Under the pieces are notes generated by a model, which saw only the letters and a list, made by a program, of their open reading frames with translations, was not told the origin of the DNA and did not search any database. Positions 1 to 10,339 of a stretch of DNA of 64,000 nucleotides are shown here, one piece after another. The DNA is from Cocos nucifera. Taxonomy: Eukaryota; Streptophyta; Magnoliopsida; Arecales; Arecaceae. Position numbers and translations under genes: made by a program. The stretch is taken from NCBI GenBank assembly GCA_006176705.1, contig QRFJ01005775.1, positions 62,001-126,000 on the forward strand, read 5' to 3'. Numbering within the stretch: position 1 is the stretch's first letter; each line of letters starts with the position of its first letter.

Positions 1-2225
1 TAAATGCAATCTCTATTGGCTTTTTGATCAAAGATGATTATCATTTATCAATAAAGAAGATTGTTATGATATTATTATGAATAATGTTATAATAATATAT
101 AGATAATAAAGAAATAACATTTAACATTTACACAGCCTATTAAGTGTAATGTACACACCCAAGTTGGATTATATCATGGATGTCTATCTTTGGCATTATA
201 GGCTTAGTCATCTTGAAAAGAACAGGATAAATGGGTTAGCTTGAGAAGAAAACCTCAACATCAATAATTGTGAATTATTGATAGCCTATAAATTTTATCT
301 TCTTGGGAAGATGACAAAGTCACATTTTACTGAAAATGGTGAAAAAGTCGATAAAGTTCTAAGTCTCATATATAGTGATGTATGTCGACCTATAAACTTA
401 AGTGCCAAAGGAAGATATTAATATTTCATTACAGACGACCTATCTAGTCATGGATGCATCTAGCCTGAATCATTTGAAATGTTCAAACGATTCAATAATG
501 AAATAGAAAAATAGACTAGAAAAGATATTAAAACTCTTCGATCAGATCGAGGAGGCGAATACTTATCCAGTAAGTTTGCGATATATCAAAAAAAATAAGA
601 TTCACTCTCACTAGATTTTTTTTCAAAATATAGTATATTTGAAAGGTGAAATCAAACTTTGTTGGATATGATTCAATCCATGATAGGGTTCACTAGTCTG
701 CCTATTTCAGGGTTGTGCTCTTATAACTATTTGTTTTACTCTAAATATTTACACCGAGTAAATCTGTTATAAAGACTACATATGGGATATGGATCGAGCG
801 TAGACCTAGACTCTCTCACCTTCAAATTTAGGATTGATTGGTCTATGTCATAGGCTTGCACATAGATAAACTTGGATCTTGATCTAATAGGTGTTTAAGG
901 ACTATTAATTCTATCATGCTGAAGAACATAAGATGTTCATCAATAGTAGGGCTTTTCTTTTGGAAAGAAGTTTCTTAGAGATGGAACTAATGCCTATCAA
1001 GTTGAATTTAGAGAAGTTTGACTGGTAGAAAATGAACTGACACAATCTAGTAAACCTATAGAATCGAATTTGATCAGATCAAACCTGGAGCCCATTAAAA
1101 TAGCACCTTTAAGAAGATCCGATAGAGTACCGCATTAGCCAAACAGATACTTCAGTATCTAGGTCCGAAATGGTGATCCTATTAAGCTCGATGAGAACAA
1201 CAAGGATCCAATCATCTATAAGGATGCAATGTAGTCGTCAGACTCTGAGAAGTGGCTTGGAGTCACATAATCCAAATTGAAGTCCATGGAAATCAATAGC
1301 ATATGGACACTAGTTGATTCACTTGAAGGAATAAAACTCATTGGGTGTGAATTTTCAAAAGGATCAGAGTAGCACAGATGGGATGGTAAAGACCTATAAA
1401 GCTCATTTGGCTATAATCTCAATTTTGGAACGTATGTTTTGAACGTATGTCTTTGTTATGAACAAAGACAAACCCTACATTTGTTGTTGGGCAAAATGTT
1501 CTATAGTGTTATTCCCTATGTTGTCTGTGGAAGAAATTTTCTTAATCAAAAATGGCATTCCAGCATTGCAAGGAATAAAAATTTGGCTGTCATATAATTT
1601 CTACATCTTCAAAATCAGATATAGTATACTCACTAATGGTAATGAGGAGATACCAGTCTAAACTAAGTAAGAACCACTAGGAGATTGTATAGTTAATCCT
1701 TAAGTATTTGGAAAATACTAGGATCCAATGACTCAAATATGGAGATACTGACTTAAAACTTATGCATGTTTTGATTCTAGTTTTTAATCAGATCAAGATG
1801 ACAGCAAGAGAGTGTTGGATAATATCTTAATTATAGGAGCAATCTACTAGAAAGATTTCAAGTAGGATACTATAGTCTATTCTATCAATGATGTAGAGTA
1901 CATCATGACATATGATGCTGCCATGTAAGCTGTGTAGTAGCTAAGGTTCATTAGTAGGTTGGGAGTGGCACACTCCATCGATGGTTCAATCCTATCATAG
2001 CACTGGAACCATAGCTTAGGCTAAAGAACCAAAGGACCAGCATATTCTACATCACTTTCACCTTAGATATTTAGATCTGGATGACATCGATCTTTAGAAC
2101 ATCGATGGAAAAAGAAGAACTTGATAGACCCATTTGCTAAAGCCTCGAAATTGAGAAGTTCTATGAACTCAAGTAGAAAATAGGATATTTGATACATTTT
2201 GATTGGCTTTAGTCTTAGTGAGAGT
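1..2225 (+). pseudogene. Decayed Ty1/copia gag-pol (family A', 5' part outside window)
   Basis: Conceptual translation with frame jumps gives copia pol pieces in order. A GAG-pre-integrase/integrase start lies near 310-420 (GKMTKSHF-like), the integrase motif SDRGGEYLS near 540-570, an RT entry around 1190-1400 (IGCEF, then VKTYKAHLA-like), and RNase H near 1780-2170 (QDDSKRV; HSLG followed by AKEPK-like residues). The middle of RT, including the YVDD box, is not found: after about 1410 the frame runs into unrelated-looking sequence, so RT seems internally deleted. Many TAG/TAA stops replace Gln codons. The same domain order is seen on the minus strand in the family A element at 29477-33431. 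This is a dead copy. The superfamily is secure; the lineage (Angela- or Tork-like) is not. Confidence 0.8.
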
Positions 2226-5105
2226 TGTTGAAAAATATATTCTAAAGCTAATCATTTAAGTGGTAGATGATTGAAATTAGTATATGAATATCTAATAATA
2301 ATAGTTATTTGGCTGGTTTATTGTAGAAGTTCTATCTTCCTTAAATGAACTCCTAAATTATGATGAAGTGCTTAGAACCACAAATAATCGATAAAGAAAA
2401 ATTTATCGGATGGTTCTTAAACTATTCACGATCAAATGATAAGTTATTTATAAGGACGATAACTTATCAAGTGTAGATCGATGTATGCCATATGCATTGA
2501 TTGTTCTCATAACCAAGTAGTATGGAGACACTGGTATGACATCCAGGTGAGATGTAGGAGTACATCTGCACAGAATGTGATCAATATAGTACTCTACTAA
2601 CAAGAGTAGCTAGCTAAGACCAATGGGTATAAGTGTTCCTCCGATCTAAGATCACCACGGTGACTTGCAAGCAACTCACTGTACTTTAGTGTCGGACTGC
2701 CTCTATTTCTAATATAAATTCGAAAGGTTCTGGGTATAGTCAAGTACTTGTGAAGTTGATGTGTGAGTCAAGATGGGATTAACCACTCCTAATTAACTTT
2801 AAGAAGAGAATGACTCGTTGTATTTCAATTTAGCAAAACCTAGGCCTGGGTAATCCTCGTGAGGAGTCATGGGATTTGCAAAATTTTGAGACACAATAGA
2901 AATGACTTGCATGAGTGTTAATAGCATACTAGAATGCTTCTTGAGTATTATTGATCAAAGAGATGAATTATATGATAATCATGGGCTAGGATTCTGAGAA
3001 TGTTGAATTGCATACATTTGACCTATCCAGAGAATCATTGCTAGATGGTTACTTTGATTGGTATAGAAATGGGTTCCTATGCTACTGGTTTAGGTTTGAA
3101 CTTATGGAGTTACACACATAAGAGGTTGTAATCTGATCAAATGGTTAATCGATGATTGAGAATCATTTTTAGGTCAAACTATCAATATGATTGATGTTTG
3201 ACCTAATGCAAGTGTTGCAGGAGGATCAATTAGCAATTGGATTGCTAATTAGCTCAATTTGATTGAACAATCAAGCTGAGATCAAGTCTAATTAAATTAG
3301 ATTCAAATAGAATTAGTTTGGATATAATTGGATTAAGTTTAATTGATTTATTGGATAAGCCAATTGCAAGGGAAAACAAGTTCCTGTTTGACTAGGACTT
3401 GAGTTCAACTAATTTCTAATTTGATTAGAAATTAAATTAGATTTAAAAATAATTTAAATTTAATTTAATTAAGCTTCTAATTAAATTAAGATTGTCTATT
3501 AATTAGGTTGACTTAAATTTAATTTAAATGAGATTTAAATTAGGTTTAAGATGCCTTTGACCTAGTCAAAATAGGAGAGTCCTAGTTAGACTAAGTCTTC
3601 TCCTTTCCTTGCGCCAAAAATTTCCACGCCCACACTTTATTTCCAGAAGTTAACATGACTTATTTTCATGCCTAAGAGTCCTCTCCACATCCCTTAATCT
3701 GATGTTCTTGATTTGATTTTGAATTGGTCAAAACATAGAAATTGGTTTTGGTTTAAACTCTACTAGATAAAGTCCATGGAATCAAAACCACCTCCTCCCT
3801 CTTATGCCCCTACTTCTCCATCCAAATTCATTTTGTCCACCCCCCTTTTCTCACAAGTGTTCATGGAATAAAGGGTTCTCACATCCAAAAAAATTGGGGA
3901 GTCATCCAAGAGTTGGACGCCCCCATACTCCTTAGTTGTTTCCTTTTTTTGACGAGGTTTAGACCTAGTCAAAGTTAAATAAGGAGGATGCCACTTTTAT
4001 GGGATTTATGGCATGATATTTCCCTAGTATTTCATAGAAAAATAGAATAGAAAATAGGGAGAAAGAGTGGTGGTCTGGAGCACCTATCTTCTTGGAGGAG
4101 AAGCTTTAATTTGGACATAATTGTTGATGTCTTGATGAAGACAAGGTAAGAGAGAAGATTGTCTTCTCTTGCAATTTTGTTTCAAAGTCTTTCTCCTTTA
4201 TTTTTGATCTGATTTTTTTGTGACAAAAATTTGAGAGAAAGAGAGAGAAGGTGTGGAGGATGAGTGCTTCAAGCGGTTGGAGCATGGAGGTTTATTTTGG
4301 ACATGATCTGATCATGTCCTAATGAGAGAAGAAGAAAAGATGAAGGTCTTCTCTTAGGGTTTCTTTGAGAACCCTTCTTCTCCCTATTTTTGTGAGTTTT
4401 TTCTATGAGCAAAATTAGAGTGTGTAATACCTGGAGACATGAGAAAAGTTTAGGGAAGAAAGTCTCTCCATATCCTAGCATAAAGATATTTTCAAGACAT
4501 CAATCGTTGATATCCTAAAAGAGAAGATTTATCTTCTCTTAGGACCTTTTTCTAATGTACTTTATTTTTGATTTTTGGGAGATCCAAAGATTGGATTTCT
4601 TCCTTATTTCTATTTTTATTCTTCATCTCTTAGAGTGCCCAAGAGATTTGAAGAATAAATTTTAGATTAACCATCCGGAGAGATCCATGAGAAGCTAGCA
4701 CTTTGAGCGGGTCTTCGTTCGACAAACTTCTGATTTTATTGCAGTCTTGTGTGGATCACCTATAGAGGCCGAACACATGTATGGCTCCAAAGATAATAAT
4801 GAAAATCTACCATGGAGTTCTTGACCCATGTGAAGGTAAGAGATTTGATCTCTTCTCTAACCTAGATACGATTTAGGATTTAGATCTAAAACTATTCTAG
4901 ATCTAGGATATTGATTTGATCAATACCAAAGTATTTATTTTTAGATTTAAGAATGCATTATGATATGTTATAGGTCCTAGTTGTAGGGTTTAGTAATTTA
5001 ATTATATGCTTCTATAAATTTAATAGTTTAATATATAACTTTCACTGCATTATATTTCAAAAAAGTTTTGAAATTCATGCATGAAATCCTGCATATTTCA
5101 CAACA
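2226..5105 (+). repeat. 3' LTR of family A' copia
   Basis: The LTR begins TGTTGAAAAATATATTCTAA right after the RNase H remnant and a weak purine tract (2211-2225). It ends ...TTTCACAACA. The next bases belong to the gypsy G1 LTR, so this copia inserted there; 5106-5110 (ATGTT) is the probable right target duplication. The interior matches, in reverse orientation, the LTRs at 36991-39133 and 51469-56250, for example the GGAGACACTGGTATGACA region near 2524. An AT-rich stretch with recurrent AATTGGATT-like words lies at 3240-3560. The 4050-4700 part is purine-rich leader-like sequence without a believable ORF. The 5' LTR is outside the window. Confidence 0.75.
3228..3250. repeat. Conserved hairpin in family A' LTR
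   Basis: A perfect inverted repeat has 10-bp arms (AATTAGCAAT / ATTGCTAATT) around the 3-base loop TGG. The same structure sits at the homologous place in other family A LTRs: 21328-21350, 38168-38190, 52927-52949 and half of it at 41424-41440. Two arm pairs differ in a compensatory way between subfamilies. Function unknown. Confidence 0.7.
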
Positions 5106-5213
5106 ATGTTGTAATACTAGCTGAAGTTCAGTCATGGTAGCCCCCACCGGATGGGGTCACTCTGAGACTAGACATCTTGTTGAACTTTGGCAGGAATGGG
5201 TTTATCCCCAACA
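5106..5213 (-). repeat. G1 3' LTR, first 108 bp only
   Basis: Read on the minus strand it starts TGTTGGGGATAAACCC and matches the start of the G1 5' LTR (41423 downward) over its whole length with scattered substitutions. The match stops at 5106 because a family A' copia inserted here. The rest of this LTR should lie upstream of the window, on the other side of that copia. Confidence 0.75.
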
Positions 5214-5230
5214 GTACTTTCCTACTCTCG
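5214..5230 (-). promoter_or_regulatory. G1 polypurine tract
   Basis: On the minus strand a purine-rich run (GAGAGTAGGAAAG) ends a few bases before the TGTTGGGG start of the 3' LTR. This is the expected place for plus-strand DNA priming. Confidence 0.5.
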
Positions 5231-5842
5231 AGTTCGAATTTTGAAAGAAGGGAGTATAAGAAATGTGACTGTCGAAGTTCTTTTTTGACTTTCCGCATTT
5301 GTGGAATAGAAAGTTTTGGCATTATCTGCACTAGCGTCGAAGCTTCTTCAATATGAGGTGATCCAAAAAGATTGATTTTTGAAACTCCCACCAAAGTTGT
5401 ACCTAAGGTACGATGAAATTAAGGTTCTATCAGCCACCTGCCCTCCATCATGATGAGTGGGACACGCATCAAATGGAGATCAGGTGGAGCGGACCTGCGA
5501 TCATAACTGCCTCAAGCTCCTCTCAAATATTTAAGCTCCTCTTCTTCCTCCAAGACTTCATTTCATCTGAGTCTTCTTCTTCTTTGCTTGGTTTCCACCC
5601 TTTTCCCATTCGAGAGCTCCAATTTCTTTTTGTTGTTTCCTCCAATTACAAGCACTTTTCTGTCTGATTTCCATTGTGCCGGTCATCTCCTTGCTCTTCA
5701 CAATCGATCTAGGTTAGTTTCAAAACCTTCTTCCAATTATTTCGATGTTTTTTGCTTCTTGGTCTTTTAGTTTCTTCAAGAAGATATCATCTCTTATTTT
5801 TCTTGATTTTTGGGTGCTTTTTCTAAATTTAGTTTGATCCGC
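5231..5842 (+). promoter_or_regulatory. Leader and possible promoter of the antisense accessory gene
   Basis: This 612-bp stretch between the G1 polypurine tract and the accessory gene holds no convincing coding sequence. An AT-rich TATA-like word (AAATATTTAA, 5525-5534) is followed by a pyrimidine-rich CTCCTCTTCTTCCTCC run, which resembles a plant core promoter plus transcription start region. A likely first intron follows: a GTTAGT donor near 5711 and a TTTAG acceptor near 5831, just before the ATG at 5843. These are readings by eye; no transcript evidence is available. Confidence 0.35.
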
Positions 5843-8800
5843 ATGTCTACTAAGAAATCTTGGTCAACTTATTTGGGGAGTCCAACCCATCTGAGCCTGA
5901 TGGATCCAATCCATAAGGAAACTAAGGCCATAGAAGCATCTCATCCCCCTTTCACCCTTGACACTATCTCTTGTGCACTTTATTTTGTAGACTTTTTTTT
6001 GATATGGATTCAGTATGGGATACCCCTGGAATATGAGCTTGAACTCCCCGGACTAAGTGGCCAAGCTTGCTCTCCACCCTCGAATCATTTTTTCATGTAT
6101 ACTGAGACTCTCAGTGCTGGACTTCGACTTCCAATCTCTTCTTTCGTTGTAGCTTTTTTTAGGTTCTTGAATATTTCCTTCACCTCCATAGTGTCGAACT
6201 CGTTTAGGTTCACCATAAAATTTCTTTCTATATGCATCATGGCTGAGGTCCAACTTACTTTTTTTCTATTTTATAATTATTTTACTTTCAAATATCATCC
6301 CACTGACAAAGGTTGGTGGTACCTGTCCCCTCAGTTTGGCAAGAAGGGTTTACTTAAGGGTGCCCCTTCTTCCATTCACAACTAAAAGAAAAAGTTCTTT
6401 TATATTTCCTTCCATCCTTAGATTTAGAACTTCTTCCATGGGGACATCTGAGGGATTCAGTCCGTCAAGCTCCAAGACTAGATAGAGGATCAAGAATTGG
6501 TTAGCAAGATTAGGAATTAGTGGGCTCCTGCTCTATCTGAGGTAATAAAGGACTAGATCTTGTTTAACTTCGATTTAAGCAGTCTCAACCCAACAGGTAT
6601 ATTCATGAATTTCATGAGTTTCTTTCTCATCATTCTTTCTAATTATGAATTTTTTTTATTATAAAATTGGATGCAGACCACCTTCAATATCTTTCCAGAG
6701 GACTCCAAGCCCACAAAAGGAAGGGCGCCATGATCGGTGAGCCTTCCAAAAGAGCGAAGGTCGACGTCTCAAGCTCTGCTACTCCCACTGATGCTGTAGC
6801 TGATGCTCCTACCACTACCATTGCCACCAAGGTTGCAGCACCTCCGACCTTCATGAACTCTTCGGTCGAAGTCCAAACTTCTAAGCCCCCCATGGAGAGG
6901 GAGGAGGAGGTAGAAAAGAAGAAGAAGATGATGAAGGAGAAGTCAGCCATCACAAAGGTCCAATGCAAGACCAGCTTCAGGAGGTCCAATGGTTCTAACG
7001 AGGTTTCGGAGGAGAACCCTTTCAATAATCGAGGAATTATCAAGAAGTTAATCGATGGGTGCACTCGATCCGAGGTTGTGGATAGAATCATTGATGCCAA
7101 CTTCGAGCAATGCATCTAAGATTCTCTTAGGTCCTTCCTCGAGGTGAATCAATTCATCTCTCTTTTTTTTCGTTCTTTTGTTGGTTCATCCATGTGCTTC
7201 TTTATTAGTATAATTTACGTGGTCTTTTTTACAGATGGGGCACCAACTGATAGCCAATATTAAGGCGATGAACCATCTGAGGTTAGAAGTGGTAAGGGTT
7301 TGGGAAGATCATCAAGCCAAAGTCAGCCACCTTCTTGAAGAAAAAGCTAAGGTCGAGCATCTCCTTAAGAAGACAACGGTCGAGGTCAAGGATCCTTAAC
7401 AAAAAGTCCAAGCTGTCGAACAGACTTCGACAAAAATGGAGGCAGAGTTGAATTCAGAGATTGGAAAGAGGAGAAAAATTGAGGCTGAAATGGCAGAGGA
7501 GCGACGGACCTTGGAGCAGATTTCGGAGGCCATGATCCAGGTGGTAGAGGAGTTCAAAGCCTCCTCAGAGATGAAGAGCATAAAGATGGAGTTTGCCCAA
7601 CTGTCCTTCATCATGGGATACGAGCTTTGCCAAAAGAACGTAACAGACAGATTCTCCGAGCTTGACCTCAGCTTCTTGGATGAAGGAGCTTCCAATGACG
7701 AGGTGGGGCCTTCTTCCCCAACTGCTGAGCTTCCATCAGTTGATTCTTCTTTCGCTGCTACTCCTGTCATATCTACTCCCTCCACCATTGAAGAGCCTAC
7801 ACCAATCGAAGCCACGCCGAACTCCTCTACCATTCCTCTAGAGTTCTCGGACCTCTTTTTGTTGTATCTTCTTTTTCATTTTTCCTTCTTGTACTCAAAA
7901 ATTTTAAATTAATGAAAATATTTTTTTTTTATGTTTGTGCTGTGGTGTGCTTGTTTTTTAGAATCCTCCTAGTGAAGATAATCATGATTCACCTCCTCCT
8001 ACCGATGCCATACTGTTATCCCAAGGCCTTCCTCTGAGATCTATCATTAAGGACCTAAAGAGAGAGGTTCACCAAACAAAGAAGAAATTGAAGAAAACAA
8101 AAGATGAGCTTCAAAAGTTAAAGAAGCACTATTCGAAAGCTACAGTTGAAGTCACCCGCCTTTGACAAGTCCATAAAAAGGATGCCATGGACTTTGTCAA
8201 TAAGAACGCCATATGAGAGAGGAATTAGAACTAGTGAAGAAGCTCGGCAGCAACAAGGCATGAACCCTAACAACAAAGGTGAGATCTCTAGAAGTCGAGC
8301 TGAAGGCCGCACAAGAAAGAATTCGGGTACTTGAAGAAAGTTTAGCATGGTCCTCCAATTGGAAAGAATATAGCTAGGATTGGATGAAGAAGTTCTCCAA
8401 ACTGTAAAGCTAATTACAGGTAGCTGATAACTCTCATAATGAATATAGACACGATTGGTGTGGCCAAATTGCCAATCTCAAAGGAAAGCTTCAATGGGTT
8501 GATGATGAGATCGCTCGACTTTGGTGATAATTATTCGAAGGAGCTCAGGCTAGCTTGAGCAGGGACTTGGAATAGGTCTTGTCCCTGAGGAATACTTTGC
8601 GAAACTTATCTAAGATACATGCAAAAGGATCGGCTGAACTCCAACAACTAAGGACCTAGATGGCCTATAAAGAGGATGCTGTCAACGATGCCAAGGCTGA
8701 GTCAACCATACTAAGAAAAAGGCTGAGAGAAGTTGAAGATGACCCCTGAAGGCACAAGAAATTATCGAGTGAAAGCCTAGCAGCTCGACGGGAGCTTGAA

Positions 8801-8871
8801 GAAAAGGTTAAGAACTTGAAGTTATCCCTAGTATTGGCTGATGCTGATAGTTCGAAGTCCAACACTGATTG
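5843..8871 (+). pseudogene. Antisense accessory ORF (Transposase_28-like plus coiled coil)
   Basis: Encoded opposite to G1 gag-pol, between integrase and the 3' LTR. The first exon (5843-6385 in frame) reads like the Pfam 'putative gypsy type transposon' domain (Transposase_28): YGIPLEYELELPG, CSPPSNHFFMYTETL, AGLRLPISSFV, and later KGWWYLSPQ. An Ala/Thr/Ser-rich linker (6667-7119) follows, then a long Lys/Glu-rich coiled-coil part (7235-7830), and another helical stretch from 7962 to a stop near 8871. Plausible introns are 6597-6676 (GTATAT...GCAG), 7141-7234 (GTGAAT...TTTACAG) and one ending at 7961 (TTTTTTAG). In-frame stops, for example in 6387-6600, near 7399 and after 8160, show it is broken. 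Such extra ORFs are known in Tat-lineage gypsy elements; their function is not established. Confidence 0.65.
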
Positions 8872-9199
8872 AGACTTTGGTTATTTTTGTCTCTTCTTCT
8901 TCTTTCCTTTTTTTTTATGTAATTGGACTTGATGTCCTATGTAATGAACACTTTTGATCTTAATGAAAGGATATTTTTTCTAGCTATCTTTGCATGGAGT
9001 TTCTTGCTTTGTGCTTATTACTTTCTTTTCTTCTTCTTTGTTTCTCCATGTCGTTTTGAGATCTTCATTCCGTATCTTGAACATATTTTTCCTTCATTTA
9101 TAAACAAGGGTCATCTGCTTTATGCCCTTATCCCCCATATCTTTTGCTTCTTGAAATTAAAAGCTTTTGATCCCTAACAATGCAAGATCTTTCTACTTT
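8872..9199 (+). other. 3' flank of accessory gene
   Basis: This AT-rich stretch has several AATGAA/AATAAA-like words (for example near 8943 and 8963) that could serve as plant polyadenylation signals for the accessory transcript. The 84-codon open frame inside it (8923-9177) looks like chance coding in T-rich DNA. Nothing else is seen. Confidence 0.4.
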
Positions 9200-10325
9200 C
9201 CAATGATCAATTATAGCTTTCGCTTGGATAGAATCTCCTTTCTAAGTAGCTTTTGTTCATGCCAGGATGAGGTCTCTTCCTGTTCCTAACATAGTTGGCT
9301 CTTATCTTTGTTAGGATGAGATTCTCTTCCTATTCCTGATAAAGCAATTAGGACATAAAAGGACCGTTGAAAGGGCTTCTCCCTTTATCATCCTGTCAGG
9401 ATGAGATCCTTCTTTTATTCCTAGCAGTATTAGCTTTTTTTTTTGTTAGGATGAGGTTCTCCTCCTATTTCTAACAAGTTCACTTGGGCACAAAAGGGCT
9501 ATTGAAAGGACCTCTTTCCTTATCCTCCAGTCAGGACATGGTCCTCCTCCTATTCTCAATGGGATTGGCTTTTTCTTGTTAGGATGAGGTTCTCCTCTTG
9601 TTCCTAACAAGATCATTAGGGTATAAAAAGGGTATTGGATGGGCTTCTCTTCTTATCCCTCTATTAGGATGAGGTCCTTCTTCTATTCCTGATGGGATTG
9701 ACTTTTATTCTTGTTAAGATGAGATTCTCCTTCTGTTCCTAATAAGATCATTGAAGCATAAAAGGGTCATTGGATGGGCCTCTCTTATTTTTCCTCTATC
9801 AAGATAAGGTCCTCCTCCTGTTCTTGATGGGATTGGCTTTTTTCTTATTAGGACGAGGTTCTCGTTCTGTTCCTAACAAGATCATTGGGATATAAAAGAG
9901 CCATTGGATGGGCCTCTCTTCTTATTCCTCGATTAGGATGAGATCCTCCTCCTATTCCTGATGGGGTTGGCTTTTTTTCTTGTTTGAACAAAGTTCTCCT
10001 TCTATTCCTAATAAGATCATTGGGGCACAAAAAGACCATTGAAAGGATCTCTTCTCTTATCTCTCTATCAGGATAAGGTCCTCCTTCTATTTCTGATGGG
10101 GTTGGCTTTTCTTCTTGCTACAATGAGGTTCTCCTTCTATTCCTAATAAGATCATTATGGCACAAAAGCATCATTGGATGGGCCTGTCCTCTTATTTCTT
10201 TGTCAGAATGAGGTCCTCCTATTCCTGATGGGGTTGGCTTTTTTTCTTATTAGAATGAGATTCTCCTTCTGTTCCTAACAAGATCATTGGGATACAAAAG
10301 GGTCGTTGGAAGGGCCTTTCCCCTT
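9200..10325. repeat. Tandem array, unit 132-135 bp, about eight copies
   Basis: The marker word AAGATCATT or a variant recurs at about 9344, 9478, 9611, 9746, 9880, 10015, 10150 and 10282, giving spacings of 132-135 bp. Each unit is made of two related halves: one like AGGATGAGGTTCTCCTCCTG ending in CCTAACAAG, the other like AGGATGAGGTCCTCCTCCT ending in CCTGATGGG. So an older repeat of roughly 65 bp was doubled before amplification. Copies differ by substitutions and small indels. The array fills the gap between the 3' end of G1 integrase (minus) and the 3' end of the accessory gene (plus). It has no CRISPR character. Confidence 0.85.
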
Positions 10326-10339
10326 TACCTCCTATTTAA

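Noticed and set aside
6053..7115. Minus-strand open frames across the accessory gene
   Set aside because: The plus strand shows the recognisable Transposase_28-like and coiled-coil pattern; the minus frames have none.
9200..10325. CRISPR-like array
   Set aside because: Units are 132-135 bp and similar throughout, with no short repeat alternating with unique spacers; it is a plant retroelement tandem array.
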